Assembly: GCA_947479185.1 (NCBI GenBank)
Contig: CANJYY010000067.1
Coordinates: 1 to 9,776 of the forward strand
Direction of reading: 5' to 3'
Length of the DNA stretch: 9,776 bases
Source: Caulobacteraceae bacterium
Lineage (GTDB): Bacteria; Pseudomonadota; Alphaproteobacteria; Caulobacterales; Caulobacteraceae
Shown here: in pieces, positions 1-7,464 of the stretch
How the letters are laid out: each line of letters begins with the position of its first letter
Position numbering within the stretch: position 1 is the first letter of the stretch
Notes under the pieces: generated by a model
The model's input: the letters and a program-made list of their open reading frames with translations, nothing else
Told to the model about the DNA's origin: nothing
The model's database searches: none
Made by a program: the position numbers and the translations under genes

Positions 1-2089
<2,089 letters not shown>

Positions 2090-2095
2090 GTGGGG

Positions 2096-2159
2096 GAGTC
2101 CTTTCCTGTTCTCGGCCGCCCGAAAACCACTTCCGGGATCGCGCGCTCGGAAAGGACTC
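2096..2159 (-). promoter_or_regulatory. Inverted repeat covering the acnA Shine-Dalgarno
   Basis: GAGTCCTTTCC at 2096-2106 and its exact reverse complement GGAAAGGACTC at 2149-2159 form an 11-bp perfect inverted repeat with a 42-nt spacer. Read in the acnA direction, the proximal arm supplies the AAGGA that should act as Shine-Dalgarno, 9 nt before the start codon. If the transcript starts upstream of 2159, the distal arm could pair with it and mask it. Each arm also contains a GANTC site (2096-2100 and 2155-2159), the CcrM methylation target in Caulobacterales. The repeat is seen directly; a regulatory role is inference. Confidence 0.5.
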
Positions 2160-2186
2160 ACAGCGTCCCTCCCGGCGCGGCGTATC

Positions 2187-2242
2187 TCCGCGCGCGGACG
2201 CGCGGGGCCGATGGCGCGCTGCATACGCCCGGTCGCGCCATC
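2187..2242. repeat. Two adjacent G/C-rich inverted repeats in the acnA-ccmA intergenic region
   Basis: TCCGCGCGCGGA at 2187-2198 is a perfect 12-bp palindrome; alternatively CCGCGCG (2188-2194) pairs with CGCGCGG (2199-2205) around a 4-nt loop. Immediately after, GATGGCGCG (2210-2218) pairs with CGCGCCATC (2234-2242) around a 15-nt loop. They lie in the shared upstream region of acnA and ccmA, where both promoters must be. No U-tract follows either hairpin, so they do not look like intrinsic terminators. They could be protein-binding sites or leader structure; G/C-rich DNA also yields such repeats by chance. Confidence 0.35.
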
Positions 2243-2290
2243 CGTCCATGCCCGCGTCAGGGACTTTTCCACCCGCTCCGGGGACCTGCG

Positions 2291-2896
2291 ATGATTTCAG
2301 GGCTGCTGGTCGAAGACCTCGCGATACGCCGCGGCGAGCGGCTTTTGTTCGAACACCTTTCGTTTCGGGCCTCGGCCGGCGAGGCCATCGCCCTGATCGG
2401 CCGCAACGGCGCGGGCAAGACCAGCCTGCTGCGCGCGGTCGCCGGCCTGCTGCGCCCGGCCGCCGGGACGGTGCGTTTCGAGGGGGCGGAGGACGCCGCC
2501 GACGCCCGGTCGCGGGACCTGCATCTGATCGGCCACCACGACGGTCTCAAGGGCGGCCGAACCGCGCGTGAGGAACTGGCCTTCGCCGCCAGCTGGTCCG
2601 GCGGCGACGAGGCCGGCCTCGCCCGCGCCGCCGAGGCGCTGGATCTCGGCCGCCTGCTGGATCTCGAGGTGCGCAAGCTGTCGGCCGGCCAGCGTCGCCG
2701 CGTCGGCCTCGCCCGGCTGGTCGCCGCGCCGCGCGCGCTGTGGCTGCTCGACGAGCCGCTGGCCCCCCTCGACAGCGTCTGGCGCGAGCGGATCGGCGGC
2801 CTGCTGAAGGATCACCTCGCCGGCGGCGGGATGCTGCTGGCGGCGGTGCACGATCCCCTGCCGGTTCCGGCGCGGGCGGTGGAGATCGGCGCATGA
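2291..2896 (+). CDS. ccmA: Haem exporter ATP-binding protein CcmA
   Basis: ATPase subunit of the CcmAB(CD) ABC complex of System I cytochrome c maturation, which drives release of holo-CcmE from CcmC/CcmD at the inner membrane. The 201-residue product is the usual size for CcmA, a single nucleotide-binding domain. Visible motifs are Walker A GRNGAGKT (37-44), ABC signature LSAGQ (130-134), Walker B LWLLDEP (150-156) followed by the D-loop LAPLD, and H-loop His187 in AAVHDP. The frame is open further upstream to 2066, but the family N-terminus ([19 protein letters not shown]) begins at the ATG at 2291, where GGGGA lies 6 nt upstream. The upstream extension is intergenic in character. The stop overlaps the ccmB start (ATGA, 2893-2896), implying translational coupling. 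Identification rests on motifs plus the adjacent ccmB, since CcmA alone resembles many small ABC ATPases. Confidence 0.95.
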   Translation: MISGLLVEDLAIRRGERLLFEHLSFRASAGEAIALIGRNGAGKTSLLRAVAGLLRPAAGTVRFEGAEDAADARSRDLHLIGHHDGLKGGRTAREELAFAASWSGGDEAGLARAAEALDLGRLLDLEVRKLSAGQRRRVGLARLVAAPRALWLLDEPLAPLDSVWRERIGGLLKDHLAGGGMLLAAVHDPLPVPARAVEIGA

Positions 2897-3558
2897 ACCC
2901 GCTTCTGGTCCTGCTGCGCCGCGAGCTGGCCCTGGCCTGGGGCCGGGGCGGCGGTCCGCTGCCGGCGCTGGCCTTCTACGCCGGCGTCACGACCCTCGTG
3001 CCGCTGGCCGTCGGCCCCGAGCCCGACCGGCTGGCCGTCATCGCCCCGGGCATCGCCTGGCTGGCGCTGGCGCTGGCCTCGCTGCTGTCGCTCGAGCGGC
3101 TGTTCGAGCGCGATTTCGAGGATGGCGCGCTGGACCTGCTGGCGCTCGGCGAACCGGGGCTCGAGGCGGTCTGTGCGGTCAAGGCCCTGGCCCAGTGGCT
3201 GGCGACCGGCCTGCCGCTGGCCTTCGCAGCCCCCATCGCCGCCCTGATGCTTGGCGCGCCCGTCGCGATCGCGCCCATCGTCCTGCTGTGCGCCCTGGTC
3301 GGCGGCCTGGCCTTCGCCTTCGTCGGCGGCATGGGCGCCGCCCTGACGCTGGGCAGCCGCCGGGGCGGGGTGCTGATCGCGGTGATCGTCCTGCCGCTGT
3401 TCGCCCCGCCGGTGATCTTCGGCGGCGGCGCGCTGGCCCAGGCGGCTTCGGTGACCGGCGGAACCTCCGGCCTGCTGCTGCTTTGTGGATGGGCCGCCGC
3501 CGCGGTGGCGCTCAGTCCGCTGGCCATGGCCGCCGCTTGCCGAAACGCGCTCGACTGA
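2893..3558 (+). CDS. ccmB: Haem exporter permease CcmB
   Basis: Integral membrane subunit of the CcmAB ABC transporter in cytochrome c maturation. The 221-residue length matches the family (about 220). Family features are the N-terminal [13 protein letters not shown], the cytoplasmic segment [17 protein letters not shown] (about 67-83) with a following [12 protein letters not shown], and a late [15 protein letters not shown] (about 167-180). Six hydrophobic segments can be placed near residues 24-40, 48-66, 99-120, 125-150, 158-177 and 193-215. The start overlaps the ccmA stop by 4 nt. The frame is open back to 2740 inside ccmA, but the N-terminus of the family fits the ATG at 2893. After ccmB there is a 102-bp gap before the LTxxQ gene, rather than the immediate ccmC seen in compact ccm operons. 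Confident. Confidence 0.95.
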   Translation: MNPLLVLLRRELALAWGRGGGPLPALAFYAGVTTLVPLAVGPEPDRLAVIAPGIAWLALALASLLSLERLFERDFEDGALDLLALGEPGLEAVCAVKALAQWLATGLPLAFAAPIAALMLGAPVAIAPIVLLCALVGGLAFAFVGGMGAALTLGSRRGGVLIAVIVLPLFAPPVIFGGGALAQAASVTGGTSGLLLLCGWAAAAVALSPLAMAAACRNALD

Positions 3559-3660
3559 TCTGCGTCAAGGCTGCAACAAACCGGTGTTCTACAGACAAAC
3601 GTCAGCTACACGCGCCGTCCATAAAGCGGGCTGCATCAATCCGGATCGGGGAACCATCCA

Positions 3661-4269
3661 ATGACTTCGAACTTCTCCCGCGCAGCCCTTCTTGCCGGCG
3701 TCATCGCCCTGACAGGCGTCGCTACGGCCTTCGCCCAGACCCAGCCGGCGCCCGCCGCTGATGGCGCGCCCCGCATCGAGCGCCGCGTGATGATCATGGG
3801 CGGTCCGGGCGGTCCGGGCATGCACGGTCCGGGCAGGGGCATGCACGGCCCGATGGATCCGGCGAAGCACGCCCAGCATATGCGCGATGTCCTGCAGCTG
3901 CGGTCTGACCAGGAAAGCGCCCTGAAGGCCTTCCTCGCCGCCATGGCCCCGCCGGCCCGGCCGGCCGCGGGCGCCGCCGCGCCGGCGCCGATGGACATGC
4001 CGAAGACCACGCCCGAACGCCTGGCCATGATGGAAAAGATGATGGCCGAGCACCAGGCGGCGTTCAAGAAGCGCCATGACGCCATCCGCGCCTTCTACGG
4101 CCAGCTCACCCCGTCGCAGCAGAAGGCCTTCGACGCCCTGCACGAGGGCATGGGCGGCATGGGCGGCATGCACGGTCGCGGCATGCGCATGATGCACCCG
4201 GGCGGCCCCGGCATGCCGGGCATGGACGACGCCGACGAGGGCGAACACGACCACGGCCCCGGCCACTAG
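3661..4269 (+). CDS. Met/His-rich periplasmic LTxxQ-motif (Spy/CpxP-type) protein
   Basis: The 202-residue product begins with a signal peptide (SRAALLAGVIALTGVATAFA, probable cleavage after Ala25) and is expected in the periplasm. The mature part has a Gly/Pro/Met/His segment (about 44-66), a helical region (67-96), an Ala/Pro linker (96-112), a second helical region (116-160) ending in LTPSQ (149-153), and a Gly/Met/His/acidic tail (161-202). LTxxQ is the signature of the Spy/CpxP fold, helical periplasmic chaperones or metal-stress proteins. I count 22 Met and 12 His and no Cys, suggesting copper, other metal or haem contact; that is inference. GGGGAA lies 7 nt before the ATG. It sits between ccmB and ccmC on the same strand, 102 bp after ccmB and 46 bp before ccmC, so it may be cotranscribed with either. 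The precise role is unknown. Confidence 0.88.
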   Translation: MTSNFSRAALLAGVIALTGVATAFAQTQPAPAADGAPRIERRVMIMGGPGGPGMHGPGRGMHGPMDPAKHAQHMRDVLQLRSDQESALKAFLAAMAPPARPAAGAAAPAPMDMPKTTPERLAMMEKMMAEHQAAFKKRHDAIRAFYGQLTPSQQKAFDALHEGMGGMGGMHGRGMRMMHPGGPGMPGMDDADEGEHDHGPGH

Positions 4270-4282
4270 GCGACACAGACTT

Positions 4283-4315
4283 GCCCGCCGGCTTCCCGAA
4301 GAGTAGTCGGCGGGC
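4283..4315 (+). promoter_or_regulatory. Nested hairpin directly before the ccmC start codon
   Basis: GCCCGCCG (4283-4290) and CGGCGGGC (4308-4315) are an 8-bp perfect inverted repeat whose 3' arm ends on the base before the ccmC ATG at 4316. Inside it, CTTC (4292-4295) pairs with GAAG (4298-4301). No strong Shine-Dalgarno is present; the only purine-rich stretch, GAAGAG, lies within the loop region. No U-run follows, so an intrinsic terminator is unlikely. The structure could limit ccmC translation or stabilise the upstream message 3' end; both are inference. Confidence 0.45.
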
Positions 4316-5038
4316 ATGTTCGCCTTTCTCGCCAACCCCGACCGGTTCATGGCCTTCTCACGGAGGGCCGCGCCGGCGTTCGGGGCGCTGGCGGTCCTGC
4401 TGATCGCTGCGGGCCTCTGGTACAGCTTCATCGCGCCAGAGGACTACCAGCAGGGCGACACGGTCCGGATCATGTTCATCCATGTGCCGGCCGCCTATCT
4501 GGCGATGTTCAGCTACATCTGCCTGGGCGTGGCGAGCTTCCTGTCCCTCGTCTACCGCCATGCCCTGGCCGACGCCGCGGCGCGGGCCTGCGCGCCGCTG
4601 GGCGCCGTCTTCACCGCCCTGGCCCTGATCACCGGCGCCCTCTGGGGCAAGCCGATGTGGGGAACCTGGTGGGTGTGGGACGCGCGCCTGACCTCGGTGC
4701 TGGTGCTGTTCCTGTTCTGGCTCGGCTACATGGCCCTGCGCGCGGCGATCGACGACGAGACCAAGGCCGGCCGCGCGGCGGCCATCCTGGCCCTGGTGGG
4801 CCTGGTCAACCTGCCGGTGATCCACTTCTCGGTGGAATGGTGGAACAGCCTGCACCAGGGCGCGACGGTGTTCGCCGCCAAGGCCGAGAACCGCCTGCCG
4901 CCGTCCTATCTCATTCCCATGGCCCTGATGGCGCTGGGCTACACCTCGGCCTTCGGGTCGCTGTGGCTGGTGCGCATCCGGGCCGAGGTCTGGCGCCGCC
5001 GCGCGGCGGTGCTGGCCCTGCAGGCGGCGGAAGGCTGA
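4316..5038 (+). CDS. ccmC: Haem handling protein CcmC
   Basis: Polytopic inner-membrane protein that presents haem to the periplasmic chaperone CcmE in System I cytochrome c maturation. The 240 residues match the family. The tryptophan-rich haem-handling motif WGTWWVWD is at 115-122, followed by ARLTS. The two candidate axial haem ligands are His56 (FIHVPAA) and His180 (SLHQG), the counterparts of His60 and His184 of E. coli CcmC. About six membrane segments flank these loops (roughly 20-38, 57-80, 94-111, 124-142, 153-170 and 198-219). The N-terminus MFAFLANPDRFM is family-like and supports the ATG at 4316 despite the lack of a good ribosome binding site. Five nt separate its stop from ccmD. 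It is a member of the same superfamily as CcmF, but the short length and lack of extra helices make it CcmC. Confidence 0.97.
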   Translation: MFAFLANPDRFMAFSRRAAPAFGALAVLLIAAGLWYSFIAPEDYQQGDTVRIMFIHVPAAYLAMFSYICLGVASFLSLVYRHALADAAARACAPLGAVFTALALITGALWGKPMWGTWWVWDARLTSVLVLFLFWLGYMALRAAIDDETKAGRAAAILALVGLVNLPVIHFSVEWWNSLHQGATVFAAKAENRLPPSYLIPMALMALGYTSAFGSLWLVRIRAEVWRRRAAVLALQAAEG

Positions 5039-5043
5039 CGCCC

Positions 5044-5196
5044 ATGTTCGATTTCGACGCCGGCAAGTACGCGGCCTATGTCTGGCCGTCCTTCGCCATC
5101 ACGGCCCTGGCCTTCGGCTGGATGATCGCCGACAGCCTGGCCCGGGCCCGCCGCTGGAAGCGCGAGGTCGAGGCGCGCACGAAGGCGAAGACGTGA
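5044..5196 (+). CDS. ccmD: Haem exporter small membrane protein CcmD
   Basis: A 50-residue single-span membrane protein. CcmD binds the CcmC-haem-CcmE complex and is needed, with CcmAB, for release of holo-CcmE. The conserved start KYAAYVWPSFAITAL (about 8-22) runs into one transmembrane helix (about 14-30), followed by a basic cytoplasmic tail rich in Arg/Lys (LARARRWKREVEARTKAK). The ATG at 5044 lies 5 nt after the ccmC stop, and GGAAGG inside the end of ccmC, 9 nt upstream of the start, can serve as ribosome binding site. The frame is open much further upstream within ccmC, but that part is a shadow. The last codons overlap the ccmG GTG start. Its size and position between ccmC and ccmG make the call firm. 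Confidence 0.92.
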   Translation: MFDFDAGKYAAYVWPSFAITALAFGWMIADSLARARRWKREVEARTKAKT

Positions 5197-5708
5197 AGCG
5201 CGTCCTCGCCTTCACCCCGCTGCTCGCCCTGGCCCTGCTGGCGGCGCTGTTCGTCGGCTATTCCCTCAAGCGCGATCCGCATATCCAGCCCGCCGCGCTG
5301 GTCGGCCGGCCGATGCCGGCCCTGGCCCTGCCGCGCCTCGAAACAGGCCAGCCGGTGCTGATCGGTCAGGCCGCGCCCGGTCCGGTGCTGATCAACTTCT
5401 ACGCCTCCTGGTGCGCGCCCTGCGAACTGGAGGCCCCGGCCCTGATGCGGCTGAAGGCCCAGGGCGTGACGATCATCGGCATCGGCTACAAGGACGCGCC
5501 GGACAACAACCAGGCCTTCCTCGCCCGGGTCGGCGACCCGTTCGTCGCCCGCCTGCTCGACCGCGACGGCCGCGCCGGCCTCGAGTTCGGCGTCACCGGC
5601 GTGCCGGAAAGCTATGTCGTCGACGCCGCCGGCGTGATCATCGCCAAATACACCGGCGAACTGACCCCGGATGAAGAACGGGCCATCATCGCGGCAACCC
5701 GGCGTTAA
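5193..5708 (+). CDS. ccmG: Thiol:disulfide interchange protein CcmG/DsbE
   Basis: Membrane-anchored periplasmic thioredoxin-fold reductase that keeps apocytochrome c haem-binding cysteines reduced (directly or through CcmH). The 171 residues start with an uncleaved-type N-terminal anchor (LAFTPLLALALLAALFVGY, about 5-23). The redox motif WCAPC is at 73-77 with Cys74 and Cys77, and the cis-proline loop GVTGVPESYVVD has Pro138. The KDAPDNNQAFL segment (100-110) is the DsbE insert that precedes the acceptor site. The start is a GTG whose bases overlap the ccmD stop (GTGA, 5193-5196), with GAAGG 7 nt upstream, implying coupling to ccmD. The stop codon TAA lies within the first of two CGTTAACCA repeats. 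It is the last recognisable ccm gene of the cluster; ccmE, ccmF and ccmH do not follow. Confident. Confidence 0.96.
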   Translation: MKRVLAFTPLLALALLAALFVGYSLKRDPHIQPAALVGRPMPALALPRLETGQPVLIGQAAPGPVLINFYASWCAPCELEAPALMRLKAQGVTIIGIGYKDAPDNNQAFLARVGDPFVARLLDRDGRAGLEFGVTGVPESYVVDAAGVIIAKYTGELTPDEERAIIAATRR

Positions 5709-5723
5709 CCACGACAGGGCATT

Positions 5724-5742
5724 TTACCGTCTCGTTAACCAT
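5724..5742 (+). promoter_or_regulatory. CtrA-like box TTAC-N7-TTAACCAT
   Basis: TTAC (5724-5727), seven bases, then TTAACCAT (5735-5742) matches the CtrA consensus TTAA-N7-TTAA at seven of eight positions, with the extended CCAT half-site. A second CGTTAACCA copy is at 5703-5711, overlapping the ccmG stop. CtrA is the cell-cycle master regulator of Caulobacterales and relatives. The box lies 15 bp before the GTG start of the next gene, which is close for an activator site and could mean repression or a different start. Match seen directly; function inferred. Confidence 0.45.
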
Positions 5743-5757
5743 AGCGCCGAGACGCCC

Positions 5758-6042
5758 GTGAACCCCGTTCGACCCAATGTCTGGGCCAATGTCCCGCCGC
5801 CCGGCCAGGGCTCCGGTCAGGGCGCGGCCAAATCCGCGGCGCAGCGGGCCTTCTTCGATCAGGCGCTGGGCAAGGCCTCGGGCGCCCCGCAACAGACCCA
5901 GACTCCGGCCACGCCGGTCCGGACCGCGCCGGTTCAGGCCCAGGCCGCGTCGCAACCGGTCCAGCGCATGCCTGCGGCGCAGCCGAGCGAGCAGCCGACG
6001 CGCATCCTGCGGCCGGGCTCGCTGCTGGATATCCGGGTGTAG
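5758..6042 (+). CDS. Short Pro/Gln/Ala-rich hypothetical protein
   Basis: I do not recognise a characterised family. With the GTG start at 5758 the product has 94 residues: an N-terminal VNPVRPNVWANVPPPGQGSG, a short helix-like segment AAKSAAQRAFFDQALGKA, a low-complexity Pro/Gln/Ala/Thr stretch, and a distinct C-terminus TRILRPGSLLDIRV that looks more constrained than the rest. There is no signal peptide or membrane span. The frame also has an ATG at 5671 inside ccmG, but that would overlap ccmG by 38 nt and add residues read from the ccmG end and the CtrA-like box, so the GTG is preferred. No ATG in frame lies nearby, and no strong ribosome binding site is seen. Its stop is 4 bp from that of the convergent marR-type gene. 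Third-position G/C bias supports coding, with moderate confidence in the exact start. Confidence 0.62.
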   Translation: MNPVRPNVWANVPPPGQGSGQGAAKSAAQRAFFDQALGKASGAPQQTQTPATPVRTAPVQAQAASQPVQRMPAAQPSEQPTRILRPGSLLDIRV

Positions 6043-6046
6043 GCGG

Positions 6047-6631
6047 CTACTCGGCCGCGACGGCCTCGGCCGATTTCTTCTTCTTTTTCTTCTTCTCAGG
6101 CTTGTCCGCCTTGGGCGCCTTGGCGACCTTTTCCGGCTTGGCGGGCTTCTCGGCCTTCGGCGGCTTGACCTTCTTGGGCTTGGCCGGGGCGTCGCTCGAC
6201 AGGGCCGCCAGGGCCTCGAGGAAGGCCGCGCGCTTGCCCTTGGGCAGCAGGGCCAGCAGGCGGGCGTCGGCGGCGTCGGCGCGGGGACCGATCTCGGCCA
6301 GGGCCGCGCGGCCCGCGTCGGTCAGGTGCACGGCGTTGGCGCGCGCGTCGGCGGCGGAGCGCTCGCGGGCCAGCAGGCCCTTGTCGAGCATCCGGGCGAT
6401 CATGTCGGCGAGGGTCGAGCGGTCGACGCCGGTGGCGGCGACCAGATCGGCCTGGGCCGCGCCCTCCTTGGCCGCGACGGCCATCAGCACCGCGTGCTGA
6501 CGCTGTGTCACGCCGCCGGCGCCGCCTTCCTCCGCATAGAAATCGAGAGCGCGCTGCGCCGCGCGATGCAGCAGATGTCCGACGGAAGCCTCCGTCGCCA
6601 CGCCGCGCTTGCCGGCCTTGTCCTTGCCCAT
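6047..6631 (-). CDS. MarR-family transcriptional regulator with lysine-rich C-terminal tail
   Basis: The 194-residue protein has a winged helix-turn-helix DNA-binding domain: TQRQHAVLMAVAAKEGAAQADLVAATGVDRSTLADMIARMLDKGLLARERSAADARANAVHLTDAGR (about 42-108, given here as the MarR core), with recognition helix near 70-82 and wing at about 88-103. MarR proteins are dimeric, often ligand- or redox-responsive repressors. Residues 147-194 form an unusual disordered tail: 18 Lys in residues 151-186, with Lys at every third position from 153 to 180 and seven consecutive Lys at 180-186, resembling histone H1 tails. The ATG at 6631 has GGGAG 8 bases upstream. It is convergent with the small gene at 5758-6042. 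Palindromes upstream suggest autoregulation. No adjacent efflux or catabolic gene indicates its targets. Confidence 0.9.
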   Translation of the reverse strand: MGKDKAGKRGVATEASVGHLLHRAAQRALDFYAEEGGAGGVTQRQHAVLMAVAAKEGAAQADLVAATGVDRSTLADMIARMLDKGLLARERSAADARANAVHLTDAGRAALAEIGPRADAADARLLALLPKGKRAAFLEALAALSSDAPAKPKKVKPPKAEKPAKPEKVAKAPKADKPEKKKKKKKSAEAVAAE

Positions 6632-6704
6632 CGTCTGTCTCCCGGGTCCAACCGCAGACGGACCATAATCACCCTACACGTCGGTTTGACGACAGACGAT
6701 CTGT
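6630..6704 (-). promoter_or_regulatory. Operator-like palindromes upstream of the MarR gene
   Basis: ACAGA-CGA-TCTGT at 6692-6704 is a 13-bp interrupted palindrome about 61-73 bp upstream of the MarR start, a size typical of MarR operators. GTCG-N6-CGAC at 6680-6693 overlaps it. In addition ATCGTCTGTC (6630-6639, at the start codon) and GACAGACGAT (6691-6700) are a 10-bp perfect inverted repeat, and CAGACG recurs at 6655-6660. The clustering of CAGACG/CGTCTG motifs in about 75 bp suggests autoregulatory binding sites; no binding data support it. I could not place a convincing -35/-10 pair. Confidence 0.45.
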
Positions 6705-6714
6705 ATCGGTCTCA

Positions 6715-6854
6715 TTCCTCTCCGCGCAGCGGGGAGGGGGACCATGCGGAGCATGGTGGAGGGGCGGCGCTGGCGTTTCGGACTCGTCGGCCAGACTGGC
6801 GCTGTCCTCTCCGACCCGGCTCCGCCGGGCCACCTCTCCGCAAGCGGAGAGGAA
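6715..6854. repeat. Inverted pair of REP-like ~50-bp repeats
   Basis: Unit one (6715-6764) and unit two (6806-6854) share one architecture in opposite orientation, separated by 41 bp. Each, read inward from its outer end, starts TTCCTCTCCGC, closes a short G/C hairpin (GCGGgGAGG or GCGGAGAGG), then has a second hairpin centred on GCGGAGC (CCATGCGGAGCATGG in unit one, CCGGCTCCGCCGG in unit two) and ends GGAGGGG or GGAGAGG. This is the arrangement of bacterial REP/BIME elements. It fills most of the 229-bp gap between the yciB stop and the MarR start. Gene-free and not coding; mobility is inferred from form only. Confidence 0.65.
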
Positions 6855-6860
6855 AGCTCC

Positions 6861-7457
6861 CTAGACTCCCGGATCCGGCGGTTCCGGCGTCGCATCGCCC
6901 TCTTGCGGCTTCTGCAGGTGCTTCATCATGAACGGCGTCTGCGACACCGAGAACACCAGCGCCAGCGGCAGCAGGGCGGTGCGGAAGTTGACCCAGAAGG
7001 CGTCGCTCTGGGTGTTGCGGATCACCTCGTTGGCCACGGCCACGGCGACGAAATACAGGCCGTAGCGCAGGGTCAGCTGGCGCCAGGCGGGATCGGGCAT
7101 GCGCAGGCTGTCGCCGAGCAGCGCCTTCAGCGGGTTTTTGCCGAGCATCAGCCCGCCCAGCAGCGCCGCGGCGAAGGCGGCGTTCTGGAAGGTGATCTTC
7201 ATCTTCACGAACTCGGCGTCGTGGAACACCAGCGTCAGTCCGCCGAACACCACGGCGAACAGGCCGGCGATCAGCGGCAGGGGGGCCAGCCGCTTCTCGA
7301 CGACGAAGCCCAGGATCAACGCGAGCACCGAGGCGGCCACCAGCACGCCGGTGGCCAGGATCAGGTCGCGGCCGAAGCCGTAGAAGGTCACGGCGAAGGC
7401 GATCGGCGCGCCGTAGTCGACGGCGATGCGCACCCAGCGGGCGTGGGATCCAGTCAT
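6861..7457 (-). CDS. yciB: Inner-membrane protein YciB / septation protein A family
   Basis: Polytopic inner-membrane protein of the YciB (IspA/IspZ-named) family, linked in E. coli and Shigella to envelope integrity and cell septation; the biochemical role is unsettled. The 198-residue product contains the family core: MKITFQNAAFAAALLGGLMLGKNPLKALLGDSLRMPD can be followed from about residue 86 to 122, then WRQLTLRYGLYF (125-136), the NEVIRNT segment (143-149) and FWVNFR (154-159). About five to six hydrophobic segments lie near 12-28, 33-52, 59-77, 92-106, 132-148 and 157-175. The frame extends upstream into ftsY to 7511, but the ATG at 7457 follows the ftsY stop by 7 nt, with GGAGG in the ftsY end 12 nt upstream, so this start is preferred. 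The tight spacing indicates one operon with ftsY. The C-terminus is a short polar, Pro-rich tail. Confidence 0.92.
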   Translation of the reverse strand: MTGSHARWVRIAVDYGAPIAFAVTFYGFGRDLILATGVLVAASVLALILGFVVEKRLAPLPLIAGLFAVVFGGLTLVFHDAEFVKMKITFQNAAFAAALLGGLMLGKNPLKALLGDSLRMPDPAWRQLTLRYGLYFVAVAVANEVIRNTQSDAFWVNFRTALLPLALVFSVSQTPFMMKHLQKPQEGDATPEPPDPGV

Positions 7458-7464
7458 GGTATTC

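Noticed and set aside
2107..2148. Iron-responsive element in the acnA leader
   Set aside because: The loop between the repeat arms has no CAGUGN hexaloop on a bulged-C stem; only a loose GAAGUGG, so there is no IRE-type match.
3649..3654. GGAACC as an ECF sigma -35 element before the LTxxQ gene
   Set aside because: It is only 6 bp before the start codon, too close for a promoter, and overlaps the ribosome binding site.
3589..4431. 280-codon minus-strand open frame over the LTxxQ gene
   Set aside because: Its His/Ala/Arg-rich composition is a mirror of Met/Gly/His codons; the plus-strand product has a signal peptide and LTxxQ motif.
5777..6931. 384-codon open frame across the small gene, the MarR gene and the repeat
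   Set aside because: Arg/Pro-rich then Leu/Gly-rich shadow composition crossing three unrelated features, antisense to the MarR gene, with no family resemblance.
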